DNA of 64,000 nt from Anaeromyxobacter oryzisoli (GCF_022690765.1 NZ_JALCZA010000001.1:1-64000), one strand, 5' to 3'. Shown: positions 27,705 to 38,955, numbered from the stretch's first letter. Numbers and translations are program-made. Notes: generated by a model from the sequence alone, not told the origin.

Positions 27705-29197
27705 TGTCCTTCGTCCCGATCGCGCTCCCGCCCGCGCCGCCGCCCGCCGAGCCCGTGATCGCGGCCGCGGTGATCCTCCACCGCGAAGGGCCGCGCGGGC
27801 GCGAGGCGGTCCTCGTCCGGCGCGGCAAGGACCTCCGCTTCGCCGGCGGCTGGCACGCCTTCCCCGGCGGGCGGCTCGACCCGGAGGACCGCGCGATCCC
27901 CGTCGCCGGCGCGCCGGACCCGGAGGCCGCCGCCCTCGTCGCCTGCGCCCACCGCGAGGTGTTCGAGGAGACCGGCGTCCTCCTCGCGCGCGGCCGGGAG
28001 CGCCTCGGCGCCGCGGCGCGGACCGCGGCGCGGCGGGCGCTCCTCGACGGGTCGCTCGGGTTCGGCGCCTTCGTCGCCCGGAGCGGGCTCGCCCTCGACG
28101 CGCGCGACCTCCTCCCGGCCGGTCGCTGGATCACCCCCGAGCACCTCCCGCTCCGCTACGACGCGCGGCTCTTCCTCGCGGCGCTGCCGGCGGGCGAAGT
28201 CGCGGAGATCTGGCCGGGGGAGCTCGCCGACGGCGGGCTGCGACCGGTCGCCGACGTCCTCGCCGCCTGGTCGCGCGGCGAGGTGCTGCTCCACCCGCCC
28301 AACCTGAACGCCGTCCGGACGCTGGCGCGCCCCGGTCCCGTGGACCTCGACGCGCTCCGCGACCCGCCGCACTGCGCGGGGTTCGTCTGCCGGCGGATCG
28401 AGTTCCAGGAGGGGTTCTTCCTGGCCGCCCTCCGCACGCCGACGCTCCCCCCGGCCACGCACACGAACTGCTGGCTCGTCCCCGACGGCCCCGGCCTCGC
28501 GGTGATCGACCCCGGCGCGCCGGATCCGGCGGAGCAGGCGATCCTGTTCGAGCTCGTGGACGGCCTCGCGGCGGAGGGGCGGCCGCCCACCGCGATCTGG
28601 GTCACCCACTGCCACCCGGATCACACCGGCGCCGTCGCGGCGCTCGCCGCCCGTCATCGGCTCCCGGTGCGGGCCCACCCGCGCGCCGCCGGCCGGATCC
28701 GGGGCGTCGAGAACGCGCCGCTCCGCGAGGGCGAGCGGCTCGGCGATCGCTTCCGGGTCCTCGAGACGCCCGGTCACGCCCCCGAGCACCTCGCCTTCCT
28801 CGACGAGCGGACCGGGGCGCTCCTCTGCGGCGATCTCGTCTCGACCCTCTCGACGATTGTGATCGACCCGCCGGAGGGCGACATGGCCGAGTACGAGCGG
28901 CAGCTCGCGCGCGTCGAGGCGCTCGGCCCGCGGACGCTCTATCCCGCCCATGGCCCGCCGGCGCCGGACGCCGTCGGCCAGCTCGCCGCGTACCGCGCGC
29001 ATCGGCGGGAGCGCGAGGCGCTCGTGGTCGCCGCGCTCGCCGAGCCGGCGCCGCTCGCCATCGTCACCGCCCGCGCCTACGCGGACACGCCCCCGGTCGC
29101 CCACCCCATCGCGGCGCGGAGCTGCCTCGCGGTCCTGCTCCAGCTCGAGCGCGAGGGACGGGCGCGGCGCGACGGCGAGCTCTGGCGGGCGGCCTGA
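27704..29197 (+). CDS. Nudix hydrolase / MBL-fold hydrolase fusion
   Basis: A 497-residue two-domain protein beginning at a GTG inside TAGTG. Residues about 10-245 form a Nudix domain of the NUDT7/8/19-like type: GWHAFPGGRLD, then a longer than usual insert, then AHREVFEETGVLL. Residues about 260-430 form a metallo-beta-lactamase domain of the LACTB2 type (NCWLVPDGPGLAVIDPG; THCHPDHTGA; ETPGHAPEHLAF; CGDLVST; YPAHGPP), with a C-terminal winged-helix-like tail (AARSCLAVLLQLEREGR). The family often acts on nucleotide or CoA-type pyrophosphates and on phosphoester or RNA substrates. Coupling with the M24 peptidase is unexplained. Confidence 0.88.
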   Translation: MSFVPIALPPAPPPAEPVIAAAVILHREGPRGREAVLVRRGKDLRFAGGWHAFPGGRLDPEDRAIPVAGAPDPEAAALVACAHREVFEETGVLLARGRERLGAAARTAARRALLDGSLGFGAFVARSGLALDARDLLPAGRWITPEHLPLRYDARLFLAALPAGEVAEIWPGELADGGLRPVADVLAAWSRGEVLLHPPNLNAVRTLARPGPVDLDALRDPPHCAGFVCRRIEFQEGFFLAALRTPTLPPATHTNCWLVPDGPGLAVIDPGAPDPAEQAILFELVDGLAAEGRPPTAIWVTHCHPDHTGAVAALAARHRLPVRAHPRAAGRIRGVENAPLREGERLGDRFRVLETPGHAPEHLAFLDERTGALLCGDLVSTLSTIVIDPPEGDMAEYERQLARVEALGPRTLYPAHGPPAPDAVGQLAAYRAHRREREALVVAALAEPAPLAIVTARAYADTPPVAHPIAARSCLAVLLQLEREGRARRDGELWRAA

Positions 29198-29403
29198 CGG
29201 TAGCTCGCTCGGCCGCGTGCGTGGCGCCGGCTCGCCTGCTCGCCTGCCCGCATGCATCGGATTTCCGAGCGTAGTCCACGGAAAGCCGCGCCTCGCAGGG
29301 GGCCCGGTACCGGAACGATCGGATAAGGCCCCGGATTCCCGGAGCCCGACCAGGGGCATGGCCGTTGCAAACCTGACCTGTCATGTACGCAACCGCGGCG
29401 AAG

Positions 29404-29907
29404 ATGGTCCGGGTCACGCTCCTCCTCCTCGCCGCCTTCGTGCTCGGCGGCGCCTCAGCGGAGGTCGCGGTCCGTACCCGCGACGCGGTGAAGGTCGCGG
29501 ACGTCGAGCGCGCCACCGGCGCGGCCGGCCAGCTGGTGGCGCTCCAGCTCACCGACGGGCTCGGCCAGGTGGTGGCGCGCCCGCGGCTGATCTGCCCGGC
29601 GGGGAAGTCGGCGCAGGTCGTGCTGCACGATCCCGCGCGGCCGGCGGAGGTCCGGCTCGCCTTCCGGGTGGAGGCGGAGCGGGAGCCGTCCGGCGAGATC
29701 GCGCTCGACTACGAGCTCTGGATCCCCGAGCGCGCCGTCTCGGCGAAGGGGAAGCTGTCGCTCACCCCCGGCGCCGAGCAGGCGGTCCAGCTCGGTGACG
29801 GAGAGCTGGTCGCGACCTGGCTCGCGGTGCCGGTCCCGTCGGCGCAGTTCGACGCGATCATCGACGCCGAGCGGGCCGCGCGGAGCAGCGTGGTGAAGGC
29901 GTCGTAA
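29404..29907 (+). CDS. Exported hypothetical protein
   Basis: A 167-residue protein with a clear signal peptide (MVRVTLLLLAAFVLGGASAE) and a beta-rich body (TDGLGQVVARPRLICPAGKS; EVRLAFRVEAEREPSGEIALDYELWIPE). One cysteine remains after cleavage. No family is recognised; the pattern resembles small beta-sandwich envelope proteins. An upstream ATG at 29383 is possible but would put seven residues before the signal. It stands alone between the Nudix-MBL gene and the tandem repeat. Confidence 0.6.
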   Translation: MVRVTLLLLAAFVLGGASAEVAVRTRDAVKVADVERATGAAGQLVALQLTDGLGQVVARPRLICPAGKSAQVVLHDPARPAEVRLAFRVEAEREPSGEIALDYELWIPERAVSAKGKLSLTPGAEQAVQLGDGELVATWLAVPVPSAQFDAIIDAERAARSSVVKAS

Positions 29908-29936
29908 GGAGAGCCGTCCGCTGCGACCGGGCGCGG

Positions 29937-30470
29937 TCCGCGAACCCGAACCCGCCACCCGCACCCGAAACGTCTCCCGAGTACCGTGGCCCGTGAATCC
30001 GTCGGATCACGGGAACCGCCGGGCCACGGGCCACGCGAGGCGGTTCACGGGTCACGGAGAAGCCGGTGACGGTGACGGGCACGGTCACGGGGCATCTCGA
30101 ACGCGAACCCGCAACCCGCACCCGTCTCCCGGTTCCCGGGTCCCTGGCCCGTGAATCCGTCGGATCACGGGAACCGCCGGGCCACGGGCCACGCGAGGCG
30201 GTTCACGGGTCACGGAGAAGCCGGTGACGGTGACGGACACGGTCACGGGGCATCTCGAACGCGAACCCGCAACCCGCACCCGTCTTCCCGGTTCCCGGGT
30301 CCCTGGCCCGTGAATCCGTCGGATCACGGGAACCGCCGGGCCACGGGCCACGCGAGGCGGTTCACGGGTCACGGAGAAGCCGGTGACGGTGACGGGCACG
30401 GTCACGGGGCATCTCGAACGCGAACCCGTTTCCCGTGCACCCTGGCCCGTGATCCGGACCGCCGGACCGG
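29937..30470. repeat. 158-bp tandem repeat array of the GTG/CAC mosaic family (copy 4)
   Basis: Almost three copies of a 158-159 bp unit, with the block GGCCCGTGAATCCGTCGGAT beginning at 29988, 30146 and 30305 and a degenerate fourth start at 30444. Within each unit GGATCACGGGAACCGCCGGG, CCACGGGCCACGCGAGGCGG and GGTTCACGGGTCACGGAGAA follow in the same order, with only a few single-base differences between copies. It fills the 566-bp gene-free space 29908-30473. Near-identity points to recent duplication. Confidence 0.9.
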
Positions 30471-30473
30471 CCC

Positions 30474-31031
30474 TCACCGCTCGGCAGCGCGGGCCTCCGC
30501 CTCCGTCGCGGCGGCCTCGACGCGGACCTGCCGGAGGCGCGCGGCGAGGGCGTCGCGCTCGAGGAGGAGCTGGTGGAGCCGTTGCATCTCGAGCGGGCTC
30601 GCGGCGGTCCTGCCGGTCGAGCCCGCGGCGGCGTGCCGGACCGTCGCGACCGAGGAGAACCCCCGGCCCGGGCCGGACGCGAGCGTGCGGCGCAGCCCGG
30701 CGATCCGGACGTCCAGGTCGGTGAGCGCCGCGGCGAGCCGATCGGCCTCGTCGTGCAGCGCGTCGGCGCGCTCCCGCAGCTCCTCGGCGCTCGGCGCGAC
30801 CGCGGCCGGGGCGGGCGTCACGGCGGAGCGTTCGTCGATCTCCTCGGCGAGCTCCTGGGCCCGCACCAGGAGCCGCTCGAGCTCCCGCCCGGTGGCGCGC
30901 CCCTGGAGCCGCTCGTTCTTGAGCTGCGCGATCCGCTCGGCCACCGCCGAGAGCTCGGCGCGGGCCGCGTCGAGGGTGGGATCGGAGGAGGCGAGCGCGA
31001 AGGCGAGGGTGAACCCGATGATGCACGGCAT
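30474..31031 (-). CDS. Exported coiled-coil protein of unknown function
   Basis: A 185-residue protein. A short signal peptide (MPCIIGFTLAFALASS) precedes a long alpha-helical region rich in Ala, Glu, Arg and Leu with heptad spacing (AARAELSAVAERIAQLKNE; EELRERADALHDEADRLA; EMQRLHQLLLERDALAARL), suggesting two coiled coils separated by a linker. An ATG at 31082 would put 17 residues before the signal and is less likely. No family is recognised. It is probably periplasmic. Confidence 0.55.
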   Translation of the reverse strand: MPCIIGFTLAFALASSDPTLDAARAELSAVAERIAQLKNERLQGRATGRELERLLVRAQELAEEIDERSAVTPAPAAVAPSAEELRERADALHDEADRLAAALTDLDVRIAGLRRTLASGPGRGFSSVATVRHAAAGSTGRTAASPLEMQRLHQLLLERDALAARLRQVRVEAAATEAEARAAER

Positions 31032-31169
31032 CGCGGTGAGCCTCGGAGCAACCTCCGTGCCGCCCCGAAGCCCGCTGTTCACGCGCTTTTCCGCGTCCCG
31101 ACCGCGACGCGCGCGCCGACTTTTGCGGGAGCGCCCTCGAAAATCCGAGCCCTCCGCCGTGCGGGCGCC

Positions 31170-31696
31170 CTACGGCGTGCTCGACTGCTCGCCGTAGTCC
31201 ACCGTCCCGATCTCCCGCCCGGCGGCGTCGAAGGTCCGCCACCGGCCGCACTGGGCGCCGCCGCAGTGACGCCCCTCGGTCTTCGGGGTGCCGTCCGGCC
31301 AGTACGCCGCGAACGGACCGTCCGCCACCCCGTCCCGCCAGGTCGAGATCTCCTCGATCTGGCCGGACTCGGAGGTGATCGTCCAGCGCCCGGTCTTGCG
31401 CCCGCCGGAGTAGGTGCCCTCCCGCGCCCGCCGGCCGTTCCGGTGGTACTCGACGAACGGGCCGTCCCGCTTCCCTTCGCGGAACCGCTCCTCCGTCCAG
31501 AGGCCGCCGTGATCGTAGTACGTGCGCGCCGGCCCTTCTCGCCGGCCCTCGCCGTACGGGTCCTTCCCCTCGCACCACTCCTCGTAGCCGTCGGTCGGCG
31601 CCGCGCCGCGGTGCTCGGTGCCGGCGGGGCACTCGAGCGGCGCCGGGGCGACCGGCGCCGGCGCGGCGGCGAGGAGCAGCGCGAGCGCGAGCGTCT

Positions 31697-31700
<4 letters not shown>
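31170..31700 (-). CDS. Exported MORN/YwqK-repeat protein
   Basis: A 176-residue exported protein with a signal peptide ([20 protein letters not shown]) and four or five YwqK-type antitoxin/MORN-like repeats, each about 23 residues and centred on patterns such as [47 protein letters not shown] and [16 protein letters not shown]. Such repeats serve as protein- or membrane-binding beta-hairpins. Its ATG overlaps the stop of the sigma-54 regulator gene by ATGA, so it is cotranslated with that regulator; four cysteines suggest disulfides. Confidence 0.8.
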
Positions 31701-33106
<1,406 letters not shown>

Positions 33107-33435
33107 CGGCGCGGAGTGTAGCCGAGAGCCGGGGCGAGGGCGTCCGGGCGGGCGCCGGGCTGCCGGCAAGGCGCCGGGTGAGCGCGGCGCCGGGCGGGCG
33201 CCTGGCGCGCGCGGCTCGACGCCGTGCTCCCGGGCGAGCGGACGGGCGGCGGCGGAGCGCGAATCCTGACCGAGAGTAGTTTTCCCGATCGGTTCCCGGA
33301 CCGGCCGGCGACCCGATTCGGGCGCGGCATTCCTTCACCATTCCTCACGGATCCTTCGCGAATTTGATGTTTGTGTTCGCCTGCCCGGTGGTTACGGATC
33401 ATCGAGCGGCGCGCAGCGCGCCCGCCCAGGTGCCC
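33107..33435. other. Gene-free divergent region with one 18-bp repeat variant
   Basis: This 329-bp space separates the sigma-54 regulator (minus) and ftsH (plus). It contains one variant of the 18-bp motif on the minus strand (CTGACCGAGAGTAGTTTT at 33266-33283) and a less GC-rich stretch before ftsH (33330-33380) that probably holds its promoter, but I find no convincing -35/-10 pair. Confidence 0.5.
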
Positions 33436-35310
33436 ATGAACAGGAAAGCAGCCGGCTTCAACCTCGCCTACGTGCTCCTCGCCGCCCTCGGCGTGCTCGT
33501 CCTCCAGGACTGGTGGGTGCGCTCCGAGGCGGTCGCGCGGATCCCCTACTCGGAGTTCCAGAAGCTCGTGCGCGAGGACAAGGTCGCGAAGGTCTCCATC
33601 TCGACGGACCAGGTCTCCGGCGAGCTCAAGCAGGCGCTCAACGGGAAGACGCGGTTCGTCACCACCCGCGTCGATCCCGAGATCGCGAAGGAGCTCGACG
33701 CGCACGGCGTGACCTACACGGGGCGCGTCGAGAACGGGCTCGTCTCGCTGGTGCTGTCGTGGGTGATCCCCATCGGCCTGTTCTTCGGCGTCTGGATCTT
33801 CCTCGGGCGCCGGATGGCGAAGCAGATCGGCGGCCCGGGGCCCGGCGGCCTCATGGCGATCGGCAAGTCGAAGGCGAAGGTCTACGTCGAGACCGACACC
33901 AAGGTGACCTTCGCCGACGTGGCGGGGGTGGACGAGGCGAAGGAGGAGCTCAAGGAGATCGTCTCCTTCCTGAAGGACCCGAAGGGCTACGGGCGCCTCG
34001 GCGCACGGATGCCGAAGGGCGTCCTGCTCGTCGGCCCGCCGGGCACCGGCAAGACGCTCCTCGCCAAGGCGGTGGCCGGCGAGGCGAGCGTCCCGTTCTT
34101 CTCGATCTCGGGCTCGGAGTTCGTCGAGATGTTCGTGGGCGTCGGCGCGGCGCGCGTCCGCGACCTCTTCGAGCAGGCCCGCGCCAAGGCGCCGGCGATC
34201 ATCTTCATCGACGAGCTGGACGCGCTCGGCCGCGCGCGCGCCGCGGGGGGCGTGTTCGGCGGCGGGCACGACGAGAAGGAGCAGACCCTGAACCAGCTCC
34301 TCGTCGAGCTCGACGGCTTCGACCCCACCGCCGGGATCGTGCTCCTCGCCGCGACCAACCGCCCGGAGATCCTCGACCCGGCGCTGCTCCGCGCCGGCCG
34401 CTTCGACCGGCAGGTGCTGGTGGACCGGCCGGACCGGATCGGGCGGCTCGAGATCCTGAAGGTGCACACGCGCAAGGTGCTCCTCGAGGAGGCGGTGAAG
34501 CTCGAGGAGGTGGCGCAGCTCACGCCCGGCTTCACGGGCGCCGATCTCGCGAACCTCGTGAACGAGGCGGCCCTGGTGGCGACCCGTCGTCACGCCGAGC
34601 GGATCGCGATGGTCGACTTCAACGTCGCGATCGAGCGGATCGTCGCCGGGCTCGAGAAGAAGAACCGGCTCCTCAACCCCAAGGAGCGCGAGGTGGTCGC
34701 GCACCACGAGATGGGGCACGCGCTGGTCGCCGCCGCGCTCCCGGGCACCGACGCGGTGCACAAGATCTCGATCATCCCCCGCGGCATCGGCGCGCTCGGC
34801 TACACGATCCAGCGCCCGACCGAGGACCGCTACCTCATGACGCGGGAGGAGCTCGAGAACAAGATGGCGGTCCTGCTCGGCGGGCGGGCCGCGGAGGAGC
34901 TCGTCTTCTCGCACCTCTCCACCGGCGCCGCCGACGACCTCTCGAAGGCCACCGAGATCGCGCGCAGCATGGTCACCCGGTACGGCATGGCCGGGGCCCT
35001 CGGGCCGGTCACCTACGAGAGCGAGCCGAACGGCTTTCTCGGCGTCCCGGGCATGCCCGGCGCGACGCGGCGGCTCTACGCGGAGGAGACCGCGCGAGAG
35101 ATCGACGTCGCGGTCCGCGGGCTCGTGGAGGACGCGTTCCAGCGTGCGCGCGGGCTCCTCGTCGCGAACCGGGCGCTGCTCGACGAGAGCGCGCGGGAGC
35201 TCCTCGCGAAGGAGACGCTCTCGGGCGCGGAGCTCGCCGAGGTGCTCGGGAAGGTCCGGGCGGGCGGAGCGCAGGTCGCGGCGGCCGCGGCCATGACGGG
35301 CGCCCGGTAG
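33436..35310 (+). CDS. ftsH: ATP-dependent zinc metalloprotease FtsH
   Basis: A 624-residue membrane protease. Two membrane helices flank a short periplasmic domain ([44 protein letters not shown]). The AAA domain has Walker A GPPGTGKT, the pore motif [12 protein letters not shown], Walker [13 protein letters not shown] and the second region of homology [20 protein letters not shown]. The protease has the zinc site HEMGH and the third ligand in [11 protein letters not shown]. It degrades membrane and regulatory proteins. The ATG at 33436 is chosen because it directly precedes the first helix; an ATG at 33364 is an unlikely extension. The C-terminal tail is short. Confidence 0.95.
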   Translation: MNRKAAGFNLAYVLLAALGVLVLQDWWVRSEAVARIPYSEFQKLVREDKVAKVSISTDQVSGELKQALNGKTRFVTTRVDPEIAKELDAHGVTYTGRVENGLVSLVLSWVIPIGLFFGVWIFLGRRMAKQIGGPGPGGLMAIGKSKAKVYVETDTKVTFADVAGVDEAKEELKEIVSFLKDPKGYGRLGARMPKGVLLVGPPGTGKTLLAKAVAGEASVPFFSISGSEFVEMFVGVGAARVRDLFEQARAKAPAIIFIDELDALGRARAAGGVFGGGHDEKEQTLNQLLVELDGFDPTAGIVLLAATNRPEILDPALLRAGRFDRQVLVDRPDRIGRLEILKVHTRKVLLEEAVKLEEVAQLTPGFTGADLANLVNEAALVATRRHAERIAMVDFNVAIERIVAGLEKKNRLLNPKEREVVAHHEMGHALVAAALPGTDAVHKISIIPRGIGALGYTIQRPTEDRYLMTREELENKMAVLLGGRAAEELVFSHLSTGAADDLSKATEIARSMVTRYGMAGALGPVTYESEPNGFLGVPGMPGATRRLYAEETAREIDVAVRGLVEDAFQRARGLLVANRALLDESARELLAKETLSGAELAEVLGKVRAGGAQVAAAAAMTGAR

Positions 35311-35441
35311 CGCCGCCCAGAGCCCCCGGTGGGGCGCTCGCCGGCGCAGGGGCCCGCGGATCGCTCGCGGCGGGAGGCGGCGGCGGTGGGCGGGAGACGA
35401 ATGCTCGATTTCCCGCCCGGGCGGTGGTTCGATGCTCGCCG

Positions 35442-36860
35442 GTGGCGCGCGAACTGTGGACGATCATCGGCGGCGGCATCGCGCTCGCGGTGGCGCTCGT
35501 CGCGTCGGCGCACGCCGTGCTGCACAAGCGCGACGTCCGCGCGGCGCTCGGGTGGGTGGCGCTCATCTGGTTCGCGCCGGTCGCCGGCGCGGTCGCGTAC
35601 GCGGTGCTCGGGGTGAACCGGATCCGGCGGCGCGCCCAGGCGCTCCGCCTGCCCGACGTCCGCGAGCGCCCCGAGGACCTCCCGCCGCCGCCGCACCTGC
35701 CCGAGGAGGCCGAGCACCTCCGCGCGCTCGTCCGGCTCGCCGACGCCATCGTCCGCCGGCCCCTCGTCGCCGGGAACGCGGTGGAGATCCTCGAGGGCGG
35801 CGCCCGCGCCTACCCGGCCATGCTCGAGGCGATCGACCGCGCCGAGCGGTCGGTCACCTTCTGCACCTACATCTTCGACCCGGGCGCCGCCGGCGACGCC
35901 TTCGTGGAGGCGCTCGCGCGGGCGCACGACCGGGGCGTCCACGTCCGCGTCCTCATCGACGCGATCGGCGCGCGCTACCGCTGGCCGCCCCTGTACCGCC
36001 GGCTCCGCCGGCGCGGCGTCGCCACCGAGCTGTTCCTCCCGCGGCTCACCCCGGCCTGGCTGCCGTTCGTGAACCTGCGCAACCACCGGAAGCTCCTGGT
36101 GGTGGACGGGCGGGTCGGGTTCACCGGCGGGATGAACGTCCGCGACGAGTTCCTCGCGGCGGACGGCCTCCCGCCCTCGGTGGACGTGCAGGTCCGGATC
36201 GAAGGGCCGGTCGTCGCCCACCTCCAGAGCGCCTTCGCCGAGGACTGGCTCTTCACGGCGGGTGAGCCGCTCGAGGGCGAGGGGTTCTTCCCGCCCCTCC
36301 CCGCCGCCGGCCCCGTGCTCGCCCGCGGCGTCGCCGACGGCCCGGACGAAGACTTCGAGACGATCCGCTGGCTGCTCCTCGGCGCGCTCTCCGCCGCCCG
36401 CCGCCGCGTCCGGATCGTCACGCCGTACTTCCTCCCCGACGCGACGCTCGTCACCGCCCTCAACGTCGCCGCGCTGCGCGGGGTCGAGGTGGACCTCGTG
36501 CTCCCGCTGATCTCGAACCTGCCGGTGGTGCAATGGGCGCAGACCGCCCAGCTCTGGCAGGTGATCGAGCGCGGCTGTCGCGTCTGGCTCACGCCACCTC
36601 CCTTCGACCACACCAAGGCGATGACCGTGGACGGCGCCTGGGCGCTGCTCGGCTCGGCGAACTGGGATCCCCGGAGCCTCCGCCTCAACTTCGAGTTCGA
36701 CGTCGAGGCGTACGACGCCGACCTCGCCGCCCGGGTGGACGCCCTGGTGGACGCGCGCGTCGCGGTGGCGCACCTGCTCACCCTCGGCGAGGTCGATCGC
36801 CGTCCCCTCGCCCTCCGCCTCCGCGACGGCGTGGCGCGGCTCCTCTCTCCGTACCTGTGA
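35442..36860 (+). CDS. cls: Cardiolipin synthase (phospholipase D family)
   Basis: A 472-residue membrane enzyme that joins phosphatidyl groups to form cardiolipin. Two N-terminal helices (LWTIIGGGIALAVALVASAH; ALGWVALIWFAPVAGAVAYAV) anchor it; two phospholipase D HKD motifs follow, NHRKLLVVDGRVGFTGGMN and DHTKAMTVDGAWALLGSAN, the second with Asn-Trp-Asp after it as usual. The GTG start at 35442 is the first start codon before helix 1. The gene begins 131 nt after ftsH; the two may be independently transcribed. Confidence 0.93.
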   Translation: MARELWTIIGGGIALAVALVASAHAVLHKRDVRAALGWVALIWFAPVAGAVAYAVLGVNRIRRRAQALRLPDVRERPEDLPPPPHLPEEAEHLRALVRLADAIVRRPLVAGNAVEILEGGARAYPAMLEAIDRAERSVTFCTYIFDPGAAGDAFVEALARAHDRGVHVRVLIDAIGARYRWPPLYRRLRRRGVATELFLPRLTPAWLPFVNLRNHRKLLVVDGRVGFTGGMNVRDEFLAADGLPPSVDVQVRIEGPVVAHLQSAFAEDWLFTAGEPLEGEGFFPPLPAAGPVLARGVADGPDEDFETIRWLLLGALSAARRRVRIVTPYFLPDATLVTALNVAALRGVEVDLVLPLISNLPVVQWAQTAQLWQVIERGCRVWLTPPPFDHTKAMTVDGAWALLGSANWDPRSLRLNFEFDVEAYDADLAARVDALVDARVAVAHLLTLGEVDRRPLALRLRDGVARLLSPYL

Positions 36861-36899
36861 CGGCCGCGCGCACGCCGCCGGACCCGAGCCCGAGCCCGA

Positions 36900-37029
36900 A
36901 CAACTTCTCTCGGTCGGGCCGAACCCAACCCGGTGACCCGCCCCGTGCGGTGCCCCGATGACCTGACCCGCGGATGACTTTCGGCCGGCGCCCCCCGGTC
37001 GGGGCGCCCGCGAATTACTCTCGGTCGGG
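36900..37029 (+). repeat. Two copies of the 18-bp interspersed repeat
   Basis: An exact copy (AACTTCTCTCGGTCGGG, 36902-36918) and a variant with TTACTCTCGG (37012-37029), both on the plus strand, lie between cardiolipin synthase and the DUF2157 gene. Confidence 0.8.
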
Positions 37030-37111
37030 CGCGGGCACCGCGGCGCGTCCTACCGCCGCGGCATTTCCTGCTCGACCCGGTGGTAGGCTCCCCATGAGGA
37101 GGGGTGTCTCC

Positions 37112-38416
37112 ATGGAAGCGCTCTCTGGCGGGTTCCGCGACGGGCTCCGGCGGGAGCTGCCCCGCTGGCTGGACGAGGGGCTCGTCGCCCCGGATGCCGC
37201 GGCGGCACTCCGCGCGCGCTACAGGCTCGACGAGCGGGACAGGACGCTGCCCGGCCTCCTCGCGGTCTACCTGCTCGGCGCGCTGCTCGCCGGCGCCGGC
37301 GTCATCTCGCTGGTGGCCTGGCACTGGGAGGGGATGGCTCCCTCCTTGAAGCTGGCCCTCCTCGGCGGCGCGCTCGCGGCGCTGCACGTCGCGGGTGCCA
37401 AGCTCCAGCCCCGCGCGCCGCGCCTCGGCCACGCGCTCGCCTTCCTCGGCACGCTGGTGTTCGGCGCGAGCGTCGGCCTCGTCGCGCAGATCTTCCATGT
37501 GAGCGGCGTCTGGTGGGGCGGGTTCGCGGCCTTCGCCGCGGGCGCCCTCGCCGCGGGCCTCCTCTACGAGAGCCTCCCGCACCTGCTCCTCGCCGCGGTG
37601 CTCGCGCTCTGGGTCGCCGGCCCGGGCCTCGGTCACGATCACCCCGCGCCCGCGGTCGCAGGCGCCTGGGCGGCCGTGGCGCTCTTCCTCGGGCTCGCCT
37701 GGCGCCACCGCTCCCGCGCGCTCGTCGTCCTCGCCGCCGTCGGGCTCGGGGCGACCTTGGTCGGCGTGCTCTCCGGCGTGTTCGAGGGCACCCACGCCGT
37801 TCCCCTCGCCGTCGCCGCCGTGGGGGCGATGTTCGCGAGCGCACCGCTCGCCATCGCGCCGCTCCAGGCCCGGAGCGACACCGCCGCCCGCCTCGCCGGC
37901 GCGGCGCGGGTCACCGGCCGGCTGGCCTTCGTGGCCAGCGCCTGGTGCCTCTCCTTCACGGACCTCGCCCGCGGCGCGCTCCTGCCGAGGCCGATTGACG
38001 CCGCCATCCCCGCCGTGATCGCGCCCGCGCTCGTCCTCGCCCTCGCCGCCCTCGTCGTCGGGCTCCGGCGCGAGGACGTCGAGCCCCTCGCCCGCGGCGA
38101 GGCCATGCTCCTCTTCGCGACGGCGCTCGCCTTCGCGGCGGGGCTCTCGCTCGAGACGGGGCGCGCCGCCGCGCTGGTCGCGAACCTCGTCCTCGCCTTC
38201 CTCGCCGCCGGCCGGATCGTGCGAGGGCTCGCCACGAACCAGCGCGCGCCGTTCTGGGAGGGCATGGGGATCGCCGGCCTCGTGCTCATCACCCGGTTCG
38301 TGGAGAACGAGCTCTCGCTCCTGGCCAGGGGCGTGATCTTCCTCGCCGCCGGGATCGCGGTCATCGTGGCCGGAGCCTGGTTCGAGCGCCGCCGGGCGCG
38401 GGCGGAGGTGGCGTGA
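37112..38416 (+). CDS. DUF2157 multi-pass membrane protein
   Basis: A 434-residue inner-membrane protein. The cytosolic N-terminal segment (RRELPRWLDEGLVAPDAAAALRARY) is the DUF2157 signature, followed by about twelve hydrophobic helices. An AGGAGG about 10 nt before the ATG at 37112 supports this start over earlier ATGs. The next gene (GDYXXLXY family) overlaps its stop; these two families are usually adjacent, but the function of the pair is not established. Confidence 0.85.
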   Translation: MEALSGGFRDGLRRELPRWLDEGLVAPDAAAALRARYRLDERDRTLPGLLAVYLLGALLAGAGVISLVAWHWEGMAPSLKLALLGGALAALHVAGAKLQPRAPRLGHALAFLGTLVFGASVGLVAQIFHVSGVWWGGFAAFAAGALAAGLLYESLPHLLLAAVLALWVAGPGLGHDHPAPAVAGAWAAVALFLGLAWRHRSRALVVLAAVGLGATLVGVLSGVFEGTHAVPLAVAAVGAMFASAPLAIAPLQARSDTAARLAGAARVTGRLAFVASAWCLSFTDLARGALLPRPIDAAIPAVIAPALVLALAALVVGLRREDVEPLARGEAMLLFATALAFAAGLSLETGRAAALVANLVLAFLAAGRIVRGLATNQRAPFWEGMGIAGLVLITRFVENELSLLARGVIFLAAGIAVIVAGAWFERRRARAEVA

Positions 38417-38931
38417 TGCGCGCGACGAACGGGCGGCTCCTCGCGGTGCTGCTGGTGCAGTTCGCGATCCTCGCGGCGATCCCGTTCCGCCAGGTCCGGG
38501 CCCGCGCCGTCGGGGCCGAGATCACCCTCGCGACCCTCCCCGTCGATCCCCGCGACCTCCTCTCGGGCCACTACGTCACCCTGCGCTACGAGGCCGAGAT
38601 CCCACGTGGCCTCGCCGAGCTCGGCGCGCCGGCCGACGCGACCGTCTGGGTGGTGGTCGCTCGCGGCGAGCCCGCCTGGCGCCCCGTCGCGGTCGCGGTG
38701 GCGCACCCCGCGACCGGGCCGGATCAGGTCGCGATCCGGGCGCGCCAGGTGGACGGCCGCGCCGTGATCCCGTCCGCGCAGCGCTTCTACATCCCCGAGG
38801 CGCGCCAGGACGAGGTGAACCGGGCGCTGCTCGCGACCCGCGGCGCCGGCCTCGTCGACGTCCGGGTGGACCCCGACGGCAACGTGGCGCTCGTGCGCCT
38901 CCGCGTCGGCGACGTCGTGGTCGACAAGTAG
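38416..38931 (+). CDS. GDYXXLXY-family exported protein
   Basis: A 171-residue protein with an N-terminal membrane anchor (LLAVLLVQFAILAAIPFRQV) and the family signature in the form LLSGHYVTLRYE (G-H-Y in place of G-D-Y). The periplasmic part ends with RRINR-type strands (FYIPEARQDEVNRALL). The ATG overlaps the stop of the DUF2157 gene as TGATG (a GTG three bases earlier would give GTGA). The fixed pairing suggests a joint role at the inner membrane. Confidence 0.85.
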   Translation: MRATNGRLLAVLLVQFAILAAIPFRQVRARAVGAEITLATLPVDPRDLLSGHYVTLRYEAEIPRGLAELGAPADATVWVVVARGEPAWRPVAVAVAHPATGPDQVAIRARQVDGRAVIPSAQRFYIPEARQDEVNRALLATRGAGLVDVRVDPDGNVALVRLRVGDVVVDK

Positions 38932-38935
38932 CCGG

Positions 38936-38955
38936 GCCCGACCGAGAGTAATTTG
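38936..38955 (-). repeat. 18-bp interspersed repeat, single variant
   Basis: CCCGACCGAGAGTAATTT, a variant of the 18-bp motif on the minus strand, begins six bases after the stop of the GDYXXLXY gene. The remaining space up to 39159 holds nothing recognisable. Confidence 0.75.

Noticed and set aside
29937-30470. Tandem repeats as a possible CRISPR array
   Set aside because: The repeated unit is 158 bp and covers the whole period with no unique spacers, and no cas gene is nearby.
33364-33435. Upstream ATG extension of ftsH
   Set aside because: The extra 24 residues do not match the usual FtsH N-terminus, which starts a few residues before the first membrane helix.
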